Source of the DNA: Pseudarthrobacter chlorophenolicus A6 | Lineage (GTDB): Bacteria > Actinomycetota > Actinomycetes > Actinomycetales > Micrococcaceae | Direction: 5' to 3' | DNA length: 64,000 nt | Assembly (NCBI RefSeq): GCF_000022025.1 | Contig: NC_011886.1 | Coordinates: 1,178,097-1,242,096 of the forward strand | Shown here: piece after piece, positions 8,715 to 16,892 of the stretch | Layout of the letters: every line of letters starts with the position of its first letter | How positions within the stretch are numbered: position 1 is the first letter of the stretch | Made by a program: the position numbers and the translations under genes | The notes under the pieces: model-generated | What the model was told of the DNA's origin: nothing | Databases searched by the model: none | What the model saw: the letters and a program-made list of their open reading frames with translations, nothing else

Positions 8715-9665
8715 ATGGATCAGAATCCTTTTGTTCTACCGATCTTGTTGCTCGGGCTTATCTGTTTGCTTGCCATTCCAACGGTTCTCATTGGCGCGAT
8801 CGAGCTAGCCTTCTTCCGGGAACAAAGCACTGGGCAAGCCGCTAAGCACCGCAAGCAATATGTCAACAACGTAATGAAAGTGGTCCTCACTTCGGCCGCA
8901 GCCACCATAGCTGCCATCATTTTCGTGGAGCCGGACATGTGGAGAGACGTCTGGCCGGAGTTTCCAACATACTCACCAGGCGTGTCACTCATCGCTGTAG
9001 CCATTGCTGCGCTCGTCTCCTACAAACTGGAGGTGGCAAGCGAAGCGCCCGCGACCATTTATGACCTACAGATCGATCTGCGAAAGTCCTGGCAGGAAGA
9101 AGAGATCTTGAGCAAACATTCCCTCGCCCTTCACAATAGGTGGCTGGAAGGCTTCAAGGTAACCGATGGCGGCAGATCAATGATGTCATCCAAGCGCCCA
9201 CTCGACCCGCGCTTTCAGGCCGCCATCGAACTGACCCTAGAGGGCAACTACCGGGATGCGACGTTCAGGCGGCTGGCGCTGCTTACAAACCTGCGGATGG
9301 TGCAGGCCATGATATTGGGACACCCTTGGAGAATGCTCTGGCTGCTATTGCCTGCAGTGGCAGCCATCCTAAGCATGGCATACCTGACTACGATCCTCGT
9401 GATAGACCATCGGCCGGCCACTCCTGGCCTGATTTTTCTCGCCGTGGGTTTCGTTGTCTTCGGAATCATATTGAGCATCTTCAATATCTGGGCAAGATCA
9501 ACTGCACGTCTCCGGAAATACTGTGACCTCAAGCGACGCGAGGAATTGTGTGCCTTGATGCTAAGTAAACTCAGAGTTCTCGCGGCGCCAGCCCAGGCCG
9601 TAGCCGGGCAGCCACAAAAGACTCGTGCTGGTTCACTACGGCGCCTTTTCAGGGCCATCTGGTGA
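8715..9665 (+). CDS. membrane protein of unknown function, about 316 residues
   Basis: Start at the ATG at 8715, with an AAGGGAAAG upstream. Four hydrophobic segments are visible: two near the N-terminus (FVLPILLLGLICLLAIP and a segment around VVLTSAAATIAAII), and two near residues 220-270 (MLWLLLPAVAAILSMAYL, LIFLAVGFVVFGIILSI). Between the pairs is a cytoplasmic stretch of about 100 residues rich in charged helices. The tail is basic. No family is recognised. It lies in the accessory stretch with the toxin-antitoxin pair. Confidence 0.65.
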   Translation: MDQNPFVLPILLLGLICLLAIPTVLIGAIELAFFREQSTGQAAKHRKQYVNNVMKVVLTSAAATIAAIIFVEPDMWRDVWPEFPTYSPGVSLIAVAIAALVSYKLEVASEAPATIYDLQIDLRKSWQEEEILSKHSLALHNRWLEGFKVTDGGRSMMSSKRPLDPRFQAAIELTLEGNYRDATFRRLALLTNLRMVQAMILGHPWRMLWLLLPAVAAILSMAYLTTILVIDHRPATPGLIFLAVGFVVFGIILSIFNIWARSTARLRKYCDLKRREELCALMLSKLRVLAAPAQAVAGQPQKTRAGSLRRLFRAIW

Positions 9666-9945
9666 TCGGCAAGCCCGGCTGTGCCTACGAGAATTGAGTC
9701 CGAGCTTGACCGTATAGCTCCCGCTTCAATTGGTAGCGTGTCGCACGGACAGTAAGGGAACCACCCATGGCCGTCCGCGGACATGGCAGATTCCCCTACC
9801 CCTCTGAATCCGCTGAATCCCTCTGTCAAGCTGGGCAGCATTAGCCTTAACAAACGCAGTCGCCTGGCACGCCCGCTTCACCTGATGATGTACCGCTCAG
9901 TGCAACGACCGAGGTCAGCTCTGGCTTTCAGCCAGGTGTGGAGGC

Positions 9946-10635
9946 TCAGCCCTGCGCCAGACCCATAAACAACGTGCAGTGCAGGATGTCCACGTGCTTC
10001 CGGGAGATCTCCACCGCTTCCTTGACCTTGCGCGCACGCAGGGCTGCTACCAAAGCGATATGGTCCCGGTTGGACGTGTGCAGCTTCTCGATGGGGTAGG
10101 GGATGAAGTAGTCGTACAGCTCGGCGAGGGTCTCGTGGTAGACCTCGACGGCGGTGTCCAGGCACGATGCCGTGCCCACCAGCTGATGGAACTGCTCATC
10201 CATCCGGTGGTAGTAGGACCAGTCGCTCGACTTCGCCATCTCCCGCGTCAGCCGCTCCAGCTCATCCAACCGCTCAGCAGTGGCATTGACCGCCGCATAA
10301 TGCGTCACTGCGCACTCGAACAACAGCCGCCGGTGCACCAGTCGGTTCACCGCCTGGGACTCCGCGGGGGACGCGGACAGTGACGCCAAAACCTCAGTAG
10401 GCGGCGAATCCGCCACGAACGTTCCCCCGGCCCGGCCGCGCCGGCGCACCACCACGCCCTGCTCCGCCAGGCTCGCCAGCGCAAGCCGGGCGGTAATCGG
10501 GCTGACCGACAGACCCAGGGCAACGTCCTCCTGGTCCGGCAGCCGCTCGCCCGGTTTAAGTAGCCCCAGGGATATAGCCATGCCGATCCGCATCCGGACC
10601 GCGTCCATGGCACTGCGCCGCTCCATCCCTCGCAT
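9946..10635 (-). CDS. GntR-family regulator, FCD (FadR-like) subfamily
   Basis: 229 residues with an N-terminal winged helix (LPDQEDVALGLSVSPITARLALASLAEQGVVVRRR). A C-terminal all-helical FCD domain carries the metal-coordinating pattern: MDEQFHQLV followed by two later histidines in SNRDHIALVAAL and SRKHVDIL. FCD regulators usually sense small organic acids. No catabolic operon is left beside it. The nearest candidate is the broken ThDP-enzyme fragment 0.9 kb away, so it may have lost its target genes. Confidence 0.85.
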   Translation of the reverse strand: MRGMERRSAMDAVRMRIGMAISLGLLKPGERLPDQEDVALGLSVSPITARLALASLAEQGVVVRRRGRAGGTFVADSPPTEVLASLSASPAESQAVNRLVHRRLLFECAVTHYAAVNATAERLDELERLTREMAKSSDWSYYHRMDEQFHQLVGTASCLDTAVEVYHETLAELYDYFIPYPIEKLHTSNRDHIALVAALRARKVKEAVEISRKHVDILHCTLFMGLAQG

Positions 10636-10943
10636 CCTGCCGGCACCGAGGCGTGAGGGCTCGGCAGTGTCCTCCAGCTGTTTGCTGCCCCGAGAACGTA
10701 AGTTTTGACCTCGTCATTCTTTCAATCGGAAGTCTAGCCTCAGCAATCGAACATCCTTCCATGGCAATATTGCTTAGCTATGCTGCCTCGTGACGAGGTA
10801 GACCTCGCCGCGATCGACAGGTTCCCCAATGAGGCAGCACGCGACGTCGCTCCGATGGTCGCCTTGTCGGGCGGCGTGCCCTGCCTAGCAGTACGATTCG
10901 AGAAGCCCAATACTGAGATGGCGTGAACGGAGCTAGCAAAATT

Positions 10944-11291
10944 ATGGACGCGAATGAGAAGAAGCAGGCCCGCGCCTATATAGGCGAGCACATCGACATA
11001 TCGAAGGCGCGCCTGACAGACCATGAGGCAGTGGAACTGCGAGATTTCATCGACAAGTATGACGAATACAAGGGGAAGACCCGGACGCAGACCACTGAGG
11101 ATGACGGGTTCAGCTCGGACGGCAAGTACACCTATAAAAGAACCTTCACACATACCTTCACGGACGACATCGGCATCCGTGAAGATTTCGAATACAGCGA
11201 CGACGACGGCGGTCATAGCAAGACTACGAAAGAGATCAAGGATGCTCGGGGAATTCTCAACTTGCTCCACGAATACCGCCCTTGGAAGTAA
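10944..11291 (+). CDS. small charged hypothetical protein
   Basis: About 115 residues from the ATG at 10944 (MDANEKKQARAYI), with GGAG about 11 bp upstream; a GTG at 10923 is an alternative. The protein is very acidic and lysine-rich, with an aspartate-rich centre (EDFEYSDDDGG) between alternating polar strands and a terminal helix. No signal peptide or membrane segment. Composition suggests a soluble protein; I do not recognise it. It is near the edge of the accessory region. Confidence 0.5.
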   Translation: MDANEKKQARAYIGEHIDISKARLTDHEAVELRDFIDKYDEYKGKTRTQTTEDDGFSSDGKYTYKRTFTHTFTDDIGIREDFEYSDDDGGHSKTTKEIKDARGILNLLHEYRPWK

Positions 11292-11494
11292 CTGTGACCA
11301 GGAGAGTGGCTGCCTGATTTCTGCCTCTCCCCTGTCTATGTGATTGCAGTTTCAACGGCCTGCTAGTCGTCCTTCCCTGCCTGCGGCGGGTCTTCCACCC
11401 ACAAGGCGGAAGACGCGACACGGTGGACACGGCCATCGAGGACATGGATGACCGCGTCGTACCACTACCCCGCGGTCCCCGCCTTCGCTGCCTC

Positions 11495-12120
11495 TCATGC
11501 GTTCATCCACTCGCTCAGCCACGGGGCGCGGACGCTGGACGTGATCCGGCAGTCGGCCACGAAGGTGCCCTTAGCGCCGGCGTCGATCCAGTCTTGCAGC
11601 GCGGAGAGATCGGACAGGGAGCGGATCACAGCGGACTCCGCCCCCAAGGCCCGGGCAACAGCACTGAAGTCCACCTCGGGGATCAGCATCGGCTTCTCGG
11701 TCAGCCCCCTGCGAACCGTACTGGTGGATCTCGGCTCCGTAGGCGGCGTCGTTGTAAATCAGCACGATCGTGCTGCGGGCGGCACCGATCAGCGATTCCA
11801 GGTCGGACAGGCCCATCAGGAACCCGCCGTCGCTTGAGACCAGCACCAGAATGCGGCAGTCCTCCACCGCGCGGGCGGCCCCGACGGCGCTCGCGAGTCC
11901 CAGCCCGATGGACTGGAAGGCGGTGCCCACCATCACCAGGTCCTGCGGCCGCGGGATGTTCCAGTACATGGGCGCCCAGCCGATAAAGTGTCCGCCGTCC
12001 TGCACCACCGTGCGGCGCTCCGGCAGCACAGCATCCAGCGCCATGGCGAGGGCACGCGGGTCCAGCCGCCCGTCAGGAGTCTCGGTGGTTCCGGCCTCAT
12101 GCCCCGGCCCAGCAACCAGG
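11495..12120 (-). pseudogene. truncated, frameshifted second copy of the ThDP-dependent enzyme
   Basis: This encodes only the C-terminal ~200 residues of a protein closely similar to the intact ThDP enzyme at 770-2425, including VVQDGGHFIGWAPMYWNIPR and the GDGG-like motif, here SSDGG, so the first Gly of the ThDP motif is lost. An extra base in a C-run near 11706 shifts the frame after IHQYGSQG; the true tail resumes as MLIPEVDFSAVARAL. Similarity stops abruptly just after GPGH, near 12110-12120. The two copies differ throughout, so this is not a recent duplication but a remnant of a diverged homologue. Confidence 0.85.
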
Positions 12121-12361
12121 CACATGGCAGCTTTACAACCCACTTGTACCCGACGGGCTCGCGGCGGCGTGCCGATAAGGAGGAGGCGGTTGGTCCCGCT
12201 ATCGTGGGCCCATTGCGACATTTCGAAGGGTGGGGCGAGTCGAGGCGCCATATAGAACACTTCACGGAGAATTGCCGGTAGACATCAGGGGTATGAGCAA
12301 GCGTACACGTGCATTTGCCCCGATTCATGGTCAGGACTAGCTTTCGAGCTAAGGGGATTAG
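12121..12361 (+). promoter_or_regulatory. presumed leader/promoter region of the PLD-helicase cluster
   Basis: This stretch joins the breakpoint of the ThDP fragment to the GTG start at 12362, which has AAGGGGATTAG as ribosome binding site. Any promoter of the following operon must lie here or come from outside. I cannot assign -35/-10 boxes with confidence. Confidence 0.3.
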
Positions 12362-13588
12362 GTGAGTGGCGAAGCTCCACGATGGTCGGGGCGAGAGGAC
12401 GGTCTGTATACCGGCAGGTTTCCGCTCGCAGTCGAGGGTTACCCAATGCGTCGGGTGGAGGAGTTGCTTCCGGGCGTTACTACGGTTACACCGCACGCAC
12501 GTTATTATTCTTTGCACGCCTACGTGGCGACGGCGTTGTCCACGCACGGGGTTCTGGATCCGGTGGATATCTTGCGGCGCTGCGAGGTTGTATTCGGGGC
12601 CATCTCGATTCTCCATGCTCGACGATCCCCGGAACAGCATCGTGGCATGTCGCAAGCCCACGGCAACGACATCATTTCGGCTGCGATGCGGAACGGCGAA
12701 TTGAATGTCGCAGCGCTTGCCGCCTCTGGCTCGTATGCCCAGGCGACGCGGGGATTCTTGGGACCCTACCTGGCTAGTGAACGGTTGCTCGGGCTGATTA
12801 CGTCAGGGGGCAATCTGATGTCTCCGGGACCCAAATCAGATGAACGCAGGCTGAAGCTCGCGTTCGACGGCCTCCTCGACCTCGCCAAAATGGACTCGGT
12901 CTCCTGCAACGCCCTCGAGGGGTATTCAAGCCTTTGCCTGTGCGGTCAGCACGCATTGGAACGCAGTTGGTTGCGGTCAGTCATGTTCCCAACCCAGCTC
13001 CTAGGCGACGTCGCCACACATAGCCGTAGGACACAGACAGCCCTCATGCTCTGCCGGCTCATCGAAATGTACGAGCCCGACAATTTGTCACTGGAACTGA
13101 GCCGAAAGCTCATCGCTGACTCAAGAACCTACACCGACGATCAACTGCGGCAGCTGGAGATTCTTCCTGCATGGCGGGGGGTGGTCCTGAGGCGCTGGTA
13201 CACATGGGCTTGGCGGGACCTCTGGCGCTGGCTTGTCAACGAGCAAATGACGGGAGCTGTCCCCATCGCTCAGCTACAAAGTGCCCTGTCGGAGCACCTG
13301 CCGAACCAGAAGCTCTCAAGCTTCCGTAAAGAACTTCCCGACGGCGTGGAAAAAGGCCGGCTGGTCGACGCCGAGTACGATCCGGCAATTGGGTCGCTGA
13401 AGACCGGCCCGAGAAACCTGGCGTGGCTCATGGTCGGAGCGGGCCGTGTCGGCCAGCTCTCCGATCACATGGCACCATATTTCGAAAGCACCGAACGCGA
13501 ACGACGAAACTACGAACTTACCCCCCTCGTGGATGAGGGACTTCCTGAACCAGCGAAGCGATCGTTCAGTGCGCGACGTCGCGCATGA
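12362..13588 (+). CDS. uncharacterised protein, first gene of the PLD-helicase cluster (probably the frameshifted N-terminal part of a longer protein)
   Basis: 408 residues from a GTG with AAGGGG upstream. The segment LLPGVTTVTPHARYYSLHAYVAT resembles in pattern the start of DUF6361-type proteins found beside nucleases and helicases, but I would not assign that family firmly. The middle is helical with tryptophan-rich stretches (RRWYTWAWRDLWRWLV). The last ~22 residues, after YELTPLVD, look out of frame. Removing one C from the C6 run at 13521-13526 fuses it to the next open frame, giving a smooth join ...YELTPSWMRDFLNQ... and a protein of about 497 residues. Function unknown; context suggests defence. 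Confidence 0.7.
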   Translation: MSGEAPRWSGREDGLYTGRFPLAVEGYPMRRVEELLPGVTTVTPHARYYSLHAYVATALSTHGVLDPVDILRRCEVVFGAISILHARRSPEQHRGMSQAHGNDIISAAMRNGELNVAALAASGSYAQATRGFLGPYLASERLLGLITSGGNLMSPGPKSDERRLKLAFDGLLDLAKMDSVSCNALEGYSSLCLCGQHALERSWLRSVMFPTQLLGDVATHSRRTQTALMLCRLIEMYEPDNLSLELSRKLIADSRTYTDDQLRQLEILPAWRGVVLRRWYTWAWRDLWRWLVNEQMTGAVPIAQLQSALSEHLPNQKLSSFRKELPDGVEKGRLVDAEYDPAIGSLKTGPRNLAWLMVGAGRVGQLSDHMAPYFESTERERRNYELTPLVDEGLPEPAKRSFSARRRA

Positions 13589-13856
13589 GCTCACCGGGGT
13601 GCTTCTTGCGCGGTCCCAACGCGTTGCAATGAGCAAGGCATCCTTCACCAAAGGGCGATGGCGGGTGCCGACCAGGCTGACCGTGAGGGACGGCTATGCC
13701 TTCCGTGTATCCAATGAAGGAGGGGGCCCTGTGTCCCTGCGGTGGGATCAACTTACCCAAGTTATGAGTGGTCTTGGCATGGTCAAGCGTGTCCCGGGTG
13801 ACACAGGGGGCACGGCCGAGCGCTGGACCCTTGCGCGGAACGGCCAGGACCAGTGA
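13533..13856 (+). CDS. small downstream frame, either a coupled gene or the C-terminal domain of the preceding protein
   Basis: 107 codons from the ATG at 13533, inside the end of the preceding frame and one base out of phase with it. The sequence has an N-terminal helix (RSVRDVAHELTGVLLARSQRVAMSK) and a winged-helix-like tail. The tail reads as the missing end of the first protein rather than as a free-standing small protein. It ends in a GTGA overlap with the following PLD gene, so translation is coupled. Either a true +1 shift, a programmed slip on C6 or a sequence error could explain it. Confidence 0.55.
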   Translation: MRDFLNQRSDRSVRDVAHELTGVLLARSQRVAMSKASFTKGRWRVPTRLTVRDGYAFRVSNEGGGPVSLRWDQLTQVMSGLGMVKRVPGDTGGTAERWTLARNGQDQ

Positions 13857-16561
13857 GCGCGGTGGCAGCCCCGCTGAACGTACCGGCACTATTCCATGAA
13901 ATGGAGGCGAGCGGTGACTGGAATGTCGAAGAAGCGCTTTTCCTGACTTTCAACGCGGATGTCGCGTTCCTGGAACGAGGCGTCCTGGGCCTTTGCCAGT
14001 CGATGGGTGCGCGGGTCACAGTCATTGCGGATGCCGGGATGTGGCGCCCGGATCCGATTGCCATGAAAGGCGCGGGCACCCAGTACCTCGTTGGCCTCGC
14101 GTCGCATAGTGGCGCTTTTCACCCGAAACTAACGCTCCTTGTGGGAGGCGACCGGGTGTTGGCGCTGATTGGGTCAGGGAATCTGACGATGGGAGGGTGG
14201 CAGCATAACTCGGAATTATGGAATGTGCTTCGCGCCGAGGACGGGCAGGCACCGCAGGCCCTTTTCGACTTAGCCGAGTGGCTTGAACTACTGCCTGGCA
14301 GTGTGCGTCTCGCGTCGGACCATGCTGCCGCACTGAATAGGGTCGCTGCCAAGCTGCGCGGCACGCTGGAACGCTTCACCCCCCTTGATGACGGAGCGCA
14401 GCTGGTCACGAACCTCGACCGATCTTTCCTGTCACAGCTGCCAGGTGGGCCGGTTGATGAGTTGACGTTGTGCGCGCCCTTCATTGACGAACACGCGCGC
14501 GCGGTCAGGGCGCTGGTAGAACACTTCCCGACCTCAAAGCTCACCCTTGTTGTCCAACCTGGTTTGACCGTGGTCGAACCCCAGGCCTTGGCTAGTGTCC
14601 TGAGGGGCCAGACAGGTCTGACCGTAGTCGCCGATACTTCACATCGGTACCGCCATGCGAAATTGTTGGAATGGCGTCGGGGATCATACCGCCAGGTGCT
14701 GACAGGAAGCGCTAATCTGTCGGCCGCAGCCGTGCTCAACACCGTGAGCCGCGGTGGAAACGTGGAGCTTGGGATCCTCACGAACGTCGACGAACCGTTA
14801 TGGCCCGAGCCCGGGCTTGGCCCGAACCATCTTGTTCAGCTGGAGAGCATTACAGATATTCCGGCGCTACGAATCGGGACTATAGCTCCAGAGACAACCG
14901 GGCCCGATGTGCCCCAGCTGCTTAGCGCGGTGCTCGTCGGCAATGAACTAAAAACCGAGCTAGCGTATGCGGTCCCGTTCGCCGTCGAGCTCGAATACAC
15001 CAATAACCCGCTCAATGACTCCTGGAATCGTCTCGGCACGATAGTCGCCGGGCACAGCACTGCTTCATTTCCGGCAGACCAGCTGGGAGACAGCGCGCTG
15101 CTGAGACTCAACTGGGCGGGTGACGACGAAACGATCCTGGCTCGAGGCCCGGCTGTGCCTGCTTCCGTGCCGGAACGGCTCAGAACGCGACCGGCCGCGG
15201 GGCGCGCAGCCGGTGGCCCGCGTATCAAGTCGCGCGACGATCTTCTAGGAGTCGATCTCCGCTATCTAGACGCATTCGCAAGCCAGCTCACAAATATCCA
15301 CGAGGACGTCACCGCGCTCAAGACCCCGTCCACCCGCAGCAGCGGAACCTCCACAGCATCGGGAGCAGCACGCAACGCCGCATTTGAAGAAGAACCAGCC
15401 GCATGGCTGTGGGAACGTGAGCAAACTGCGCAGCACCTTCACGGCCCAGTCTTTTCGGGCTTCGCCCTCGGCCTCCCAACACCGGTGCAGTCAACCGGGT
15501 GGGAGAACTTCGATTCGAGCGAAACCGGTGATCTCGACGCCGATGCCGCCGTGGACGGTGATGAGCAGATCGCACCGCTTCCTGACGACCCCGAATCCGT
15601 TGAGCCATTGATGCATGTAGGCGACCCGGACAGGATCAAGAAAGCCAGGCGCGACCGGGTCAGGGCGTTTGCCACGATGCCCGGCCGGCTCAGCACAGTC
15701 TCCTACCTCGGCCTCGGGCGCCTCGCGCTGTGTTTCTACTGCGCAGGGGACTGGAAAGAGAACGACCCCGAACCCATAAGGCTCGTCACCTCGTTCCTGA
15801 GCAAGGCTCTGGACCAGGCGCATACCTTCGGCATGGGCGACGAGGCGAAAGCACTGGCCGCCGTCGCTCTGACCTGCGTGCGGCGGAGAGTCGACAACAC
15901 GGCAACCTCGCCGGCCACCCAGGAGGCGAAAAGGCTGCATGATAGGTGCAGAGACCTCGATCTGGGTTCTGTCCCGCTTCCACTTGTGGCCGAATACACC
16001 CAATGCCTGTCCGCGCCCGGCGGCCGACCCCTGGAAACCGCTGATGTCTATGATGAGCTCCAGTCCTTCTCCGAACACCCTTTGCTGGACGCCGCCATGC
16101 TGGCGGCGGAGGGCTATGGATACGACGCAGAAGTGCTGGGGCCGAACAGCCTGCAGATCTCGGTCAGGTCAAGGGACCCACTCCAGGGCGCATTGAAAAT
16201 ATTGGCCGCGTCTAAAGTCCCCCTCGGGGTGCTATCGCTGTCACAAAGGACGGGAAAATCGGCCATTGCGTTGTGGTCCGCTCCTGACTTGTACTGCATC
16301 GAAATCGACGACCGAGACCGCTGGGTCCATTACCGATCCACGCACGCGTTGAACGTGATTCTTGCAGCAATCCAGTCATCTGAAGGCAGACGGTTCAGAG
16401 TCGACCACGGACCCTTTAACCAAGCCATCCCCGAAGCGAAGCTACTAGCCGAGCGCCTTGGCCTCCAGATCCCTCGGAAGGTCGGAGTACCTCCGGGTAC
16501 GTGTCCCGCCTGTTTTATGGTTCTTTCGTCATCGGGCGTTTGTAGAATATGTGAATCGTAG
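13853..16561 (+). CDS. phospholipase-D-like protein with two HKD motifs and a C-terminal zinc ribbon
   Basis: 902 residues from a GTG overlapping the previous stop. Two PLD half-sites are visible. HPKLTLLVGG with GSGNLTMGG lies at about residues 90-115. HAKLLEWRRG with GSANLSAAA lies at about 267-290. Together they could form one bilobal nuclease or phosphodiesterase active site. A long central region is followed by an acidic linker (about 545-585), a helical domain (600-800) and a C-terminal CPAC...CRIC zinc ribbon (about 884-899). Proteins of this class act on DNA or RNA more often than lipids in defence contexts. It belongs to an operon with a PLD-helicase protein. Confidence 0.8.
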   Translation: MSAVAAPLNVPALFHEMEASGDWNVEEALFLTFNADVAFLERGVLGLCQSMGARVTVIADAGMWRPDPIAMKGAGTQYLVGLASHSGAFHPKLTLLVGGDRVLALIGSGNLTMGGWQHNSELWNVLRAEDGQAPQALFDLAEWLELLPGSVRLASDHAAALNRVAAKLRGTLERFTPLDDGAQLVTNLDRSFLSQLPGGPVDELTLCAPFIDEHARAVRALVEHFPTSKLTLVVQPGLTVVEPQALASVLRGQTGLTVVADTSHRYRHAKLLEWRRGSYRQVLTGSANLSAAAVLNTVSRGGNVELGILTNVDEPLWPEPGLGPNHLVQLESITDIPALRIGTIAPETTGPDVPQLLSAVLVGNELKTELAYAVPFAVELEYTNNPLNDSWNRLGTIVAGHSTASFPADQLGDSALLRLNWAGDDETILARGPAVPASVPERLRTRPAAGRAAGGPRIKSRDDLLGVDLRYLDAFASQLTNIHEDVTALKTPSTRSSGTSTASGAARNAAFEEEPAAWLWEREQTAQHLHGPVFSGFALGLPTPVQSTGWENFDSSETGDLDADAAVDGDEQIAPLPDDPESVEPLMHVGDPDRIKKARRDRVRAFATMPGRLSTVSYLGLGRLALCFYCAGDWKENDPEPIRLVTSFLSKALDQAHTFGMGDEAKALAAVALTCVRRRVDNTATSPATQEAKRLHDRCRDLDLGSVPLPLVAEYTQCLSAPGGRPLETADVYDELQSFSEHPLLDAAMLAAEGYGYDAEVLGPNSLQISVRSRDPLQGALKILAASKVPLGVLSLSQRTGKSAIALWSAPDLYCIEIDDRDRWVHYRSTHALNVILAAIQSSEGRRFRVDHGPFNQAIPEAKLLAERLGLQIPRKVGVPPGTCPACFMVLSSSGVCRICES

Positions 16562-16892
16562 TCAGTTGCATAGGCCACATGAGTACAGACAGAGTCCGAG
16601 AAGGCCTTTATTCCTTGAAGCTGCAAATTTTCTTGCTGCTCCTTCAAACGTTGTTTTCATCAATGACCACAGAAATCATAGCCATGCGGAGTGCGAGGCT
16701 GCTCCCTCTAATTCCCAAAGCATCGATCCCATCTTGCTTATTGATCTTTTCAAAGTCAGGGCCGTGCGATGCGAGAAGACAGAGATATTCCAGTCCTCGC
16801 ACGAATCGATCTATGGACGTTCAAATGCGACAAGAGACACGGATAGTCGGAGATTGTTCCTTGGCTCTCCGGACAATACCCTGGCGAAGTGA
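16551..16892 (+). other. low-GC spacer with an open frame of about 113 codons, coding status unclear
   Basis: Between the PLD gene and the helicase gene lie about 330 bp of clearly lower GC. One frame is open throughout. A GTG at 16551 overlaps the PLD stop, and its TGA overlaps the helicase GTG start (GTGA at 16889-16892), the same junction style as elsewhere in this operon. A second frame beginning MSTDRVREGLY at 16579 is also open. Neither has a good ribosome binding site or a recognisable motif. It may be a small gene, a decayed gene or a regulatory spacer. Confidence 0.3.
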
